From Suttonella indologenes (lineage in GTDB: Bacteria; Pseudomonadota; Gammaproteobacteria; Cardiobacteriales; Cardiobacteriaceae): a stretch of DNA of 64,000 nucleotides. Positions within the stretch are counted from its first letter, which is position 1, and every line of letters starts with the position of its first letter. The stretch spans positions 434,001 to 498,000 of the forward strand of contig NZ_UHIA01000003.1 of assembly GCF_900460215.1 (NCBI RefSeq), written 5' to 3'. The position numbers and the translations under genes were made by a program. Below, one piece after another: positions 17,531 to 24,304 of this stretch. Under the pieces are notes generated by a model. The model ran no database searches, had not been told where the DNA came from, and saw only the letters and a list, made by a program, of their open reading frames with translations.

Positions 17531-18865
17531 ATGCGCTTGCTTTCCCGTTCTCTGCTTTTTGTATTGATGTTGGCTGTTTTGCTTGGCGGCGGCTATTTAT
17601 CGCTGAATTTGCGCAGCAGCATCACGCTGCGCGAACAACCCCTGCTCACGCTCAATACGCGGCAAAGCGCCCAATTGGCGGCAATTGAGGCGCCGATTGA
17701 GATTTATGCCTATATCGACCGCAATCCCCGCCTCATCCGCGCCATTGAAGACAGCCTGATTCCGCTGCGCCAACATCTACCGCAATTGCAATTGCGCATT
17801 ATCGATCCCAACACCGACCCCGTCGCCGTAAAAAATCACGACATCAGCCGCATCGGGCAAATTTATGTGCAAGTCGGCGATAAGGGAGAACGTTTGGAAT
17901 TCGCCTCGCCCGAAGGCATTGCGCGCAGCATCTTAACATTGCAAGGCGCAGAAACGCGGCAAATCGTGCATCTGCAAGGCAACGGCGAACGCGCACCCTT
18001 TGCCGACATCGGCGGTTCGTGGCGGGACTTATATGCCGTCTTGCAAAGCCCGCAGCTGAATATCGTCAGCATCGATTTAAAACGCCATATCAACCTGCCC
18101 GAAAACGCCGATCTTGCCTTTATCGCCGACCCCGATGCGCATAATAGCGCGCATCTCAACGCCGCCATCGACACCTACCTCCGCCAAGGCGGAAATCTCG
18201 TCTTTAGCACCGATACCCAACAACATTTCCTGCCTTCCGTCTTGCAGGCCATCAGCGGACTGCGCGTCCTGCCCGGCGTAGTCGTCGATACGGCAGGACA
18301 AGAAATCGGGCTTGCCGATCCGCGTGTCATCCCTGCCGCCACGAACAATCAACATCCCATTACCGCCGAACTCACGCAATTGCCCTTGCTTGCGGGCAGC
18401 GTCGCCTTTGCGGACGAGGCAGGCAGCGCCGAAGGCTGGCAACGCCATCTTCTGCTCCAATCCTCGCCGCGCAGCTGGAACGAAACTGCCCCCATCACAG
18501 GACATATCGAACACAATGCGGATGCGGACGAACAGGCAGGACCGCTGGGACTTGCTTATCTGCTCAGCCGCGACATCAACGGCAAAACCCAAACCCTGCT
18601 CATACTGGGCGATAGCGACCTATTCACCGCTGCCGCCTTACATCGCGGCGGCAACCTAGCCCTCGCCCAAGCCATCGTCTCGCACATCGCCGACACCGGC
18701 GGCAGCGAAACCATCGCCCGCCCCCTACTGGGCGACCAATTCATTAACCTCAAGCGCAGCGAAGAATTCCTCTGGGCAGGCTTGCTCCTCGGTTTCCCAT
18801 GTCTTGTGTTACTCCTCGACCTGTATCTACGCCGCCGCTTTATCCGCCGCTACCGTCTCTCATGA
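17531..18865 (+). CDS. GldG-like ABC-transport auxiliary membrane protein
   Basis: The 444-residue protein has one transmembrane segment at each end (LLFVLMLAVLLGGGYLSL near the start and FLWAGLLLGFPCLVLLLDLYL before a basic tail). A large periplasm-facing domain between them resembles GldG/ABC_transp_aux proteins (IEIYAYIDRNPRLIRAIEDSL, DPNTDPVAVKNHDI, FASPEGIARSILTLQG, YLRQGGNLVFSTD). Such proteins normally go with an ABC ATPase and permease, but neither is next to it here: xerD is divergent upstream and a DUF4340-like gene follows. Function unknown. Confidence 0.75.
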   Translation: MRLLSRSLLFVLMLAVLLGGGYLSLNLRSSITLREQPLLTLNTRQSAQLAAIEAPIEIYAYIDRNPRLIRAIEDSLIPLRQHLPQLQLRIIDPNTDPVAVKNHDISRIGQIYVQVGDKGERLEFASPEGIARSILTLQGAETRQIVHLQGNGERAPFADIGGSWRDLYAVLQSPQLNIVSIDLKRHINLPENADLAFIADPDAHNSAHLNAAIDTYLRQGGNLVFSTDTQQHFLPSVLQAISGLRVLPGVVVDTAGQEIGLADPRVIPAATNNQHPITAELTQLPLLAGSVAFADEAGSAEGWQRHLLLQSSPRSWNETAPITGHIEHNADADEQAGPLGLAYLLSRDINGKTQTLLILGDSDLFTAAALHRGGNLALAQAIVSHIADTGGSETIARPLLGDQFINLKRSEEFLWAGLLLGFPCLVLLLDLYLRRRFIRRYRLS

Positions 18866-18866
18866 C

Positions 18867-19319
18867 ATGAAAAGCATCACCGCTCTTTGGCTCTTTTGGC
18901 TCGGCGCCGCCCTGCTCTGCGCAGGACTCTATCGCTATGAAACACAGCTCCGCGATACCGCTCTGCCCCTGCCCGAGCCGCTGCACAGTCTGGAAATCAT
19001 CCGTGCCGACACCCGCTTGAGCTTCCAAGCTCAAAACGATTGGCAGCATCAAGGACAAACCGCGCCCAAACTCGCCGCATGGCTGGAACAACTTCGCCAC
19101 GGCTGCCCGCAATCCTATCCTGCAACGGCGGCCAAACTACCGCCCGAAGAAGCGGCGATTACCCTGCGTTTTAACGGCGGGGACGACTGGATATTCGGCG
19201 CCTACAACCCCTTTAACCGCAGTCATTATCTGCAACATCAAGACCGCGTTTACCTCTGCCACGAGCAACTCAAACCGCGTCTATCCCTGCCTCTATCCTA
19301 TTGGCTTGACCAACACTGA
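18867..19319 (+). CDS. DUF4340-like membrane-anchored protein
   Basis: The ATG at 18867 is one base past the stop of the GldG-like gene, which implies coupled translation. The 150-residue protein has a single N-terminal membrane anchor (ITALWLFWLGAALLCAGLY). A soluble part follows with LRFNGGDDWIFGAYNPFNRSHYL, resembling the repeats of DUF4340 proteins that accompany GldG. It is shorter than typical DUF4340 members. Function unknown; the assignment rests on context and loose similarity. Confidence 0.6.
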   Translation: MKSITALWLFWLGAALLCAGLYRYETQLRDTALPLPEPLHSLEIIRADTRLSFQAQNDWQHQGQTAPKLAAWLEQLRHGCPQSYPATAAKLPPEEAAITLRFNGGDDWIFGAYNPFNRSHYLQHQDRVYLCHEQLKPRLSLPLSYWLDQH

Positions 19320-19327
19320 GAATCATC

Positions 19328-20146
19328 ATGCCCGAACTGCCAGAAGTCGAAACCACCCGCGCCGGACTCGAACCCCATCTCATCGGACACCGCATCGCCC
19401 AAATTGAAAGCCGCGTAGCGAAACTGCGCCAAGCCGTAGACAAGCAAGCTCTGCAACAACTGATTGCGCGCCAATTCACCGCCATTCGTCGCCGAGGTAA
19501 ATACCTCATCATCGACAGCGACAAAGCCGACACCAGCCTGCTGATCCATCTCGGCATGAGCGGCAGCCTACGCATCGTACCGCTGACCGCGCCGCGCAAA
19601 ACCCATGACCATATCCTGATCACCCTCGACAACACCCAACAATTGCGCTTTCACGACCCTCGCAGATTCGGCAGCTTCGCTGTTATCGACCCGCGTCAAA
19701 CCCCGCCACAACTCGCCCGCCTCGGGCCGGAACCCTTAAGCCAAGACTTCACGGGCGACTACTTCTACCAAAGCAGCCGCAAACGCAGAAGCGCCGTCAA
19801 AACCCATCTCATGAACCAAGAAACCGTGGTCGGCGTCGGCAATATTTACGCCAGCGAAGCCCTCTTTTTAGCCCGCATCCACCCTAACCGTCCTGCAAAC
19901 AGCATCAGTCCCAGCGAAGCCGAACGACTCGTGCAACAAGTCAAAGCCGAACTGCAACGCGCCATCGCCCTTGGCGGCACCACATTGCGCGACTTTGTGC
20001 AACCCGACGGCACCAACGGCTACTTCCAACAAAGCCTGAACGTTTACGGACGCGCCGGAGAAGCCTGCCCGAACTGCGCCGCCGTTATCGAAAAACAAAG
20101 CATTGGGCAACGCAACAGCTTCTTCTGCCCGCATTGTCAGCGCTAA
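19328..20146 (+). CDS. mutM: Formamidopyrimidine-DNA glycosylase (Fpg/MutM)
   Basis: MutM removes 8-oxoguanine and formamidopyrimidines from DNA and cuts at the site. The 272 residues begin MPELPEVETTRAGLEPHL, where Pro1 after Met removal is the Schiff-base nucleophile and Glu2 is catalytic. IRRRGKYLII, the helix-two-turn-helix ETVVGVGNIYASEALFLARI and the C-terminal zinc finger CPNC...CPHCQR are all present. It lies 8 bp after the DUF4340-like gene on the same strand. Confidence 0.98.
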   Translation: MPELPEVETTRAGLEPHLIGHRIAQIESRVAKLRQAVDKQALQQLIARQFTAIRRRGKYLIIDSDKADTSLLIHLGMSGSLRIVPLTAPRKTHDHILITLDNTQQLRFHDPRRFGSFAVIDPRQTPPQLARLGPEPLSQDFTGDYFYQSSRKRRSAVKTHLMNQETVVGVGNIYASEALFLARIHPNRPANSISPSEAERLVQQVKAELQRAIALGGTTLRDFVQPDGTNGYFQQSLNVYGRAGEACPNCAAVIEKQSIGQRNSFFCPHCQR

Positions 20147-20167
20147 TGCGGCAGCCGCATAAGACTT

Positions 20168-20176
20168 TGCTATAAT
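20168..20176 (+). promoter_or_regulatory. Extended -10 promoter of the secreted-protein gene
   Basis: TGCTATAAT at 20168-20176 is a perfect extended -10, 27 bp before the ATG at 20203. No good -35 is visible at the right distance. Confidence 0.55.
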
Positions 20177-20202
20177 GCCGCGTTTATTTACAAGGAGAAA
20201 CT

Positions 20203-20802
20203 ATGAAAAAAACTTTATTAAGCTTAAGTTTAGCCCTTAGCGCCTTCGCCCATGCGGCGGATTTGGACAACAAACCCGACGTCACGCAGTTTGACGTCGC
20301 CGGCGTACGTCTGGGCATGAGCGTGGAAGAAGCGCAAGCCGCCTTAGCGGCAAAATATCCCAACGGAGAAATGGGCAAATTAGAAACCGGCGGCAGCCCC
20401 TTTGACTACAAAACCAAAATCGCTAAAAACCTCAGACTCAAAGACGGCAAGCAAAGCATAAACGTCTATTTCAGCACCGACACACTCAACGGCAAACGCG
20501 ACAGCATTGTCGTCAGCCGCATCATGTACTCCCTGCCGCGCACCGATGAAAACCTCGCCGCTCTGCAAGCCGCCGCCAAAGAAAAATACGGCGAACCTAC
20601 CTTGGGCGGCAGCGACAGCAATTATTGGCGCTGGTGCCAAGAACCTGAAAAAGTCTTTGCTTACGAATGCTCTTCGCATAAAAAACCCACGCTTACCCTT
20701 GCCAGCATGATGGATACACATCTGGATTTACAAAATCCCGAATACAAACAAGCCGAACGCGATGCTCTGGAAGCGGAGAAAAACACCAAACCCAGCATTT
20801 AA
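20203..20802 (+). CDS. Secreted protein of unknown function
   Basis: The 199-residue protein has a clean signal peptide (cleavage near LSAFAHA, residue 19) and an AAGGAGAAA ribosome binding site. The mature part starts acidic, followed by FDVAGVRLGMSVEEAQAALAAKYPN, a pattern seen in many small periplasmic proteins in which the G-M-S/T motif precedes a helix. Two cysteines (CQEPEKVFAYECSS) could form a disulfide. The tail is charged. No family is recognised with certainty. It has its own promoter and terminator and is therefore a single-gene unit. Confidence 0.75.
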   Translation: MKKTLLSLSLALSAFAHAADLDNKPDVTQFDVAGVRLGMSVEEAQAALAAKYPNGEMGKLETGGSPFDYKTKIAKNLRLKDGKQSINVYFSTDTLNGKRDSIVVSRIMYSLPRTDENLAALQAAAKEKYGEPTLGGSDSNYWRWCQEPEKVFAYECSSHKKPTLTLASMMDTHLDLQNPEYKQAERDALEAEKNTKPSI

Positions 20803-20810
20803 GACAAAAC

Positions 20811-20838
20811 AAAAAGGCTGCCTCTATGCAGCCTTTTT
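20811..20838 (+). terminator. Terminator after the secreted-protein gene
   Basis: AAAAAGGCTGC / GCAGCCTTTTT with a 6-nt loop; it would work in both directions. Confidence 0.9.
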
Positions 20839-20914
20839 GCCTGAATATCCACTTAAAGAGTTACAGATTCGACTCACCTTGCTTTAATTTCTGTAATGCT
20901 TGCCACTCATCACC

Positions 20915-20944
20915 TTGTGTCATTTTTTCAATTCTTCAACTATA
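20915..20944. repeat. Family C MITE end (partial copy)
   Basis: ACCTTGTGTCATTTTTTCAATTC... ends in CAATTCTTCAACTATA, matching the right end of family C. A matching left end could not be found, so this is a remnant. Confidence 0.45.
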
Positions 20945-20976
20945 GTGGCTGAACTTCTATTCTCAATACCGCCGCC

Positions 20977-21687
20977 ATGCTGCATTTTCTGATTCCGCTC
21001 GCCATCTTTGCTACGACCAACATCGCCAAACATTTTGTTACCGAACAAGAAGAAGAAGGCATTGCCGCCGGCATCGCCCGCGGCAGCGAAGAAGCGGTGC
21101 AAGAAGTGCAAAGTCTACTCAGCCGGCAATTTAAACATGCACTCATCAGGCTAAGTATCAATAGCTTGCTGCTGATTGCCGCAGTTTTGCTCATTCCCGT
21201 ATTATTCAGCCACGCTGCGGCCGTATTTTTAATTGCTCTAAGCTATTTCATCTCGCTCTTGCAGGGCATTTGGCAATCTCTGCACTATCTGCGCTTTTTC
21301 AAAGATATTTACCGCAGCCATCGCCTCAATCTCAAAATCTATCTGGAAGCGCGCATTTACGAACGCGTTTATGAAATCGCCGCCGCAGAAGCAGCGCAGA
21401 AAACCGATAACCTTTGGCATCAGTTCTTCGGTTCGCGCAGTGCGCAAGACATCGCACAGACCATTGCCCGCCACAGCGCCGTCAATGCCAGTACTCTTAT
21501 TTGGGCTTATTTGTGGAAAAAGGGGCTCTTATGGATCATCGTACTCATCACCTATTACCTGCTCGCCCGTTTTCTCGTGATTCCCTTTCTTATCAGCCAA
21601 GAAACGCAACTCAGCTTATTAGATACCCTGATATATCCGATAGTCTTCACGCTGAATTATTTCGTGCATGGGCTTTATCACCCCTGA
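20977..21687 (+). CDS. Integral membrane protein of unknown function
   Basis: The 236-residue protein has about four hydrophobic stretches: LIRLSINSLLLIAAVLLIPVLF, AAVFLIALSYFISLLQGIW, LLWIIVLITYYLLARFLVIPFLI and a last one, LIYPIVFTLNYFVHGLY. A charged, helical segment with EAAQKTDNLWHQFFGSRSAQD lies between the second and third. The N-terminus has an acidic VTEQEEEGIAAGIARGSEEAVQEVQSLL helix. No domain is recognised. It converges on degV with a 21-bp gap. Confidence 0.7.
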   Translation: MLHFLIPLAIFATTNIAKHFVTEQEEEGIAAGIARGSEEAVQEVQSLLSRQFKHALIRLSINSLLLIAAVLLIPVLFSHAAAVFLIALSYFISLLQGIWQSLHYLRFFKDIYRSHRLNLKIYLEARIYERVYEIAAAEAAQKTDNLWHQFFGSRSAQDIAQTIARHSAVNASTLIWAYLWKKGLLWIIVLITYYLLARFLVIPFLISQETQLSLLDTLIYPIVFTLNYFVHGLYHP

Positions 21688-21708
21688 TATCTATCTCCTG
21701 TTTTTCGG

Positions 21709-22596
21709 CTATAAACCTTTAATATCACTGTGATCATGCACCCACAACCCTAAGCCGATAGCTCGCGGACCGATATGCGCACCCACAACCGGTGTAATCG
21801 GATAAGCAGGCACTTTTACCCCGTAGCTGCGCTGCAATTGATCTTCCAGCCTTTTGTATAAAGCACTATCGCCGCTATACATGCCGATAATTTGCGCGCG
21901 CCGCCCTTCCTGCGTTTCTTTCGCCAATTTCATTAAATGCTCAATCGCATTTTCAATTTTAGCGATTTTGCCGGCCTGCTTGAGCGAACCGTTATGGAAA
22001 TGCAAAATAGGCTTGATATTGAAAATCGTACTTAAAGCGCCTTTCATCGTGGAAATACGCCCGTTTTTCACCAAATATTGCGTGGAATCCAAAACAAAGA
22101 AAATGTGCATCTGCCGCGCCATCACCGTTAAACGCCGCACAATCTCCAAAGGCGTGTAATGCTCATTAAGCATTTGATTGGCTTTTAGAGAAAACAAGCC
22201 TTCCATAATGCCGACAGTGCCGGTATCTACCACATGGACGGTAACCTGCTTGCGCATCAAACGCGCAATATCGCTCACATCGGCATAAGTGCGGCTCAAG
22301 GTAGAAGAAATCGTCGGCACGATAATATCGGTATAGCCTTTTTTGGCCAAATATTCAAACGTTTCTACAATAGATTCCATATCAGGCGGCTGTGTGCTAG
22401 GCAATAATTTAGGGTTATTTTGCATCCAACGGTAAAAGCTTTGCGCGCGCAGATTTTGTCCGTCTAAATAATCATTATTAGGCGGCGTGTGGACATGTAA
22501 ACGCAAGACCTGAATATTTTTAGGCTTACCTTCAAAATCATCTAAAGAAGAAGTGGACGCGCAGACAATCGCACATTGGTGTTTTTTGCTTTGCAT
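21709..22596 (-). CDS. DegV family (fatty-acid-binding) protein
   Basis: The 295-residue DegV-fold protein binds one fatty acid; in Firmicutes such proteins feed fatty acids to FakA kinase. Visible features are the N-terminal AIVCASTSSLD, TIVPTISSTLSRTYADVSDIAR (serine/threonine-rich binding loop), VVDTGTVGIMEGL, YLVKNGRISTMKGAL (the KGGRI-like motif) and TPVVGAHIGPRAIGLGLW near the end (the GP-G-motif). There is no signal peptide. No FakA partner is nearby. Confidence 0.85.
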   Translation of the reverse strand: MQSKKHQCAIVCASTSSLDDFEGKPKNIQVLRLHVHTPPNNDYLDGQNLRAQSFYRWMQNNPKLLPSTQPPDMESIVETFEYLAKKGYTDIIVPTISSTLSRTYADVSDIARLMRKQVTVHVVDTGTVGIMEGLFSLKANQMLNEHYTPLEIVRRLTVMARQMHIFFVLDSTQYLVKNGRISTMKGALSTIFNIKPILHFHNGSLKQAGKIAKIENAIEHLMKLAKETQEGRRAQIIGMYSGDSALYKRLEDQLQRSYGVKVPAYPITPVVGAHIGPRAIGLGLWVHDHSDIKGL

Positions 22597-22697
22597 AGAA
22601 ATAAAAGAATGAAAATCAGCGTATTTTATCTAAATTTTGAAATTTTGCACGGATGTTTTTTGCATGAGCAAAAAAACTGCACGATGAAAAAATTTCA

Positions 22698-23375
22698 CTA
22701 CTCCTGCAGTCTTGCCAACGATTGCACGACCACATAATTCTGCTGCTGCCATTGTAAAATCTCTTCGTTTTCCAATTGGCGAATCAGCCGCGACAAGGTT
22801 TCTGGCCGAATAGCCAAATACTGCGCCAAATCTTTTTTCGGCATAGGGATATACAAACGATAGCCGTCGCCGGCATTGACGGGCAATTGCTGACGGATAT
22901 ATTGCACAAAACGGCTGCGTGCATCTAAAACGCTCAGCATCTCAATCTGCTGACTGAGCAAATGAATATGCTCGCAGCATTTTGCCAATAAGGCGACCGC
23001 CAAATCCGCATGTTGGCTAATCATCTTGCGGTAAAAATGGCTATTAACCACTAATAATTTGCTCGGCATCACTGCCATCGCATTGGCGGGATAGCTATCG
23101 CGCGCCATAAACATCAGGGCTTCGGCAAAGCTGCTGCCCTTTTCAAAAATCCTGACGGTTTTCTCCTTGCCATCTGGTGCACTGAAATACAGACGCACCG
23201 CCCCTTCCAAAATAAAGAAAAAAGCAGAAGTCGCTTCATTCTTATTAAAAATAAGCGCATCTTCTTGGTACTGCTGCACACGGCTATTGGCAAGCAGGCT
23301 TTTCCTTTGCTCGGCATTTAAGGGAGCAAATAAATGGTGATTCTCAATCTGCGCAAGGATTTCTAATTCCCGCAT
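22698..23375 (-). CDS. Crp/Fnr family transcriptional regulator
   Basis: The 225-residue regulator has a cyclic-nucleotide-binding-like N-terminal domain (LFAPLNAEQRKSLLANSRV, FFFILEGAVRLYFSAPDGKEKTVRIF), a long dimerisation helix and a C-terminal helix-turn-helix (PKKDLAQYLAIRPETLSRLIRQLENEEIL). It lacks the N-terminal cysteine cluster of Fnr, so it is not a 4Fe-4S oxygen sensor; the plan is closer to Dnr/NnrR-type regulators of nitrogen-oxide response. The recognition helix RPETLSRLIRQL has the E..SR pattern of the Fnr group. Targets cannot be told. The gene stands alone with the MITE cluster upstream. Confidence 0.85.
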   Translation of the reverse strand: MRELEILAQIENHHLFAPLNAEQRKSLLANSRVQQYQEDALIFNKNEATSAFFFILEGAVRLYFSAPDGKEKTVRIFEKGSSFAEALMFMARDSYPANAMAVMPSKLLVVNSHFYRKMISQHADLAVALLAKCCEHIHLLSQQIEMLSVLDARSRFVQYIRQQLPVNAGDGYRLYIPMPKKDLAQYLAIRPETLSRLIRQLENEEILQWQQQNYVVVQSLARLQE

Positions 23376-23484
23376 GCATTTCCCTCAATTTACTGAAATT
23401 ATAATAAAAATAGTAATCCCACTATTTCTGTCGCTATTATAGAACATACTTAGCATATTCGTTAAGCACTCTTTAATTGATAAC

Positions 23485-23581
23485 TATACTCGGGAAAGGT
23501 GACAATCAGTATAAAGCGACAAGTCGCAGAGAGTACGGCAAGATGAGCCAAGGGCATAATTTTTTCAAGTCTTCGACTATA
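23485..23581. repeat. MITE-like repeat, family C, copy 2 (diverged)
   Basis: It begins TATACTCGGGAAAGGTG and ends TCAAGTCTTCGACTATA, inverted partners with several mismatches. The central AGTACGGCAAGATGAGCCAAG corresponds to the CAAG...CAAG centre of the other copies. Confidence 0.6.
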
Positions 23582-23587
23582 TGATTC

Positions 23588-23822
23588 TATAGTCAATTCA
23601 TGACAAATACGAACATTATATTTTTAACCTTAGCTTAGGCGTTTATGCCAGAAAGCACTCGCATGACAAATTGTGTTGGATATAAATATCTAAACTACTA
23701 ATTTATAAGGAATTAGGTCGGATTCTTGAATCCGACAAATTTATATTTTAAGTAATATCGGATACAAGTATCCGACCTACCCGATTGAAAAAAATGATTA
23801 ATTTTTTCATGAATTGACTATA
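23588..23822. repeat. MITE-like repeat, family D (235 bp)
   Basis: The ends TATAGTCAATTCATGACA and TTCATGAATTGACTATA are inverted repeats (perfect over TATAGTCAATTCATGA). The interior is AT-rich and carries two palindromes, GTCGGATTCTTGAATCCGAC and CGGATACAAGTATCCG. No open frame of note. Confidence 0.8.
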
Positions 23823-23828
23823 TATTTC

Positions 23829-23921
23829 TATAGTACCTTAACTTCAAAATGAGACTTAGAGATACACATTTTGTCAGGAGAAGCGCTTAGAATAATCTCA
23901 TTTTGAAGTTAAGAGACTATA
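23829..23921. repeat. MITE family A, copy 1
   Basis: 93 bp from TATAGTACCTTAACTTCAAA to TTTGAAGTTAAGAGACTATA. The same element is found at 34617-34709, 36036-36128, 49063-49155 and (diverged) 51701-51793, each 93 bp long including the flanking TA. Confidence 0.92.
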
Positions 23922-24004
23922 TTTGGCAAAAGCAAAACTCTTATACAGATATTTAAGCCGTTATAGCAATAAAAAACGCTGCCGAAGCAGCGTCTTAACT
24001 CAGT

Positions 24005-24298
24005 TTAGCGCGGTCTGCTATTTGCTACGCGCGCTTTGAGTTTTTGTCCGGCTTTAAAGCTCACGACGCGGCGGGCGGTAATGGGAATTTCTTCGCCGGT
24101 TTTCGGATTACGACCGGGGCGTTGGCTTTTTTCGCGCAGTTCGAAATTGCCGAAACCCGATAATTTGACTTCTTCGCCGGAAGCCAAGCAGGTGCGGATT
24201 TCTTCGAATAGTTCGTCGACCATTTCGCGCGCATCAGGACGCGCCAAGCCGACTTGAGTAATAATGGATTCAACGATATCTGCTTTTGTAAGTGTCAT
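24005..24298 (-). CDS. ihfA: Integration host factor subunit alpha
   Basis: The 97-residue DNA-bending protein forms a heterodimer with IHF-beta and shapes nucleoprotein complexes at promoters, origins and att sites. MTLTKADIVESIITQVGL at the start, LSGFGNFELREKSQRPGRNPKTGEEIPI and RRVVSFKAGQKLKARV (arm with the intercalating proline in GRNPKTGE) are typical. It starts 6 bp after the pheT stop, the conserved pheST-ihfA arrangement. Confidence 0.97.
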   Translation of the reverse strand: MTLTKADIVESIITQVGLARPDAREMVDELFEEIRTCLASGEEVKLSGFGNFELREKSQRPGRNPKTGEEIPITARRVVSFKAGQKLKARVANSRPR

Positions 24299-24304
24299 AT
24301 TTTT

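Larger units (their letters stand above)
23376..24004. other. Gene-free 629-bp gap filled by a MITE array
   Basis: Between the Crp/Fnr gene and the ihfA end there are three different elements in a row: family C 23485-23581, family D 23588-23822 and family A 23829-23921, separated by 6 bp each. The remaining 80 bp before ihfA contains GCTGCCGAAGCAGC (23979-23992), probably the ihfA terminator stem. No gene is credible. Confidence 0.75.

Noticed and set aside
22698..23375. Calling the Crp/Fnr protein an oxygen-sensing Fnr
   Set aside because: The N-terminal cysteine cluster needed for the iron-sulfur centre is missing.
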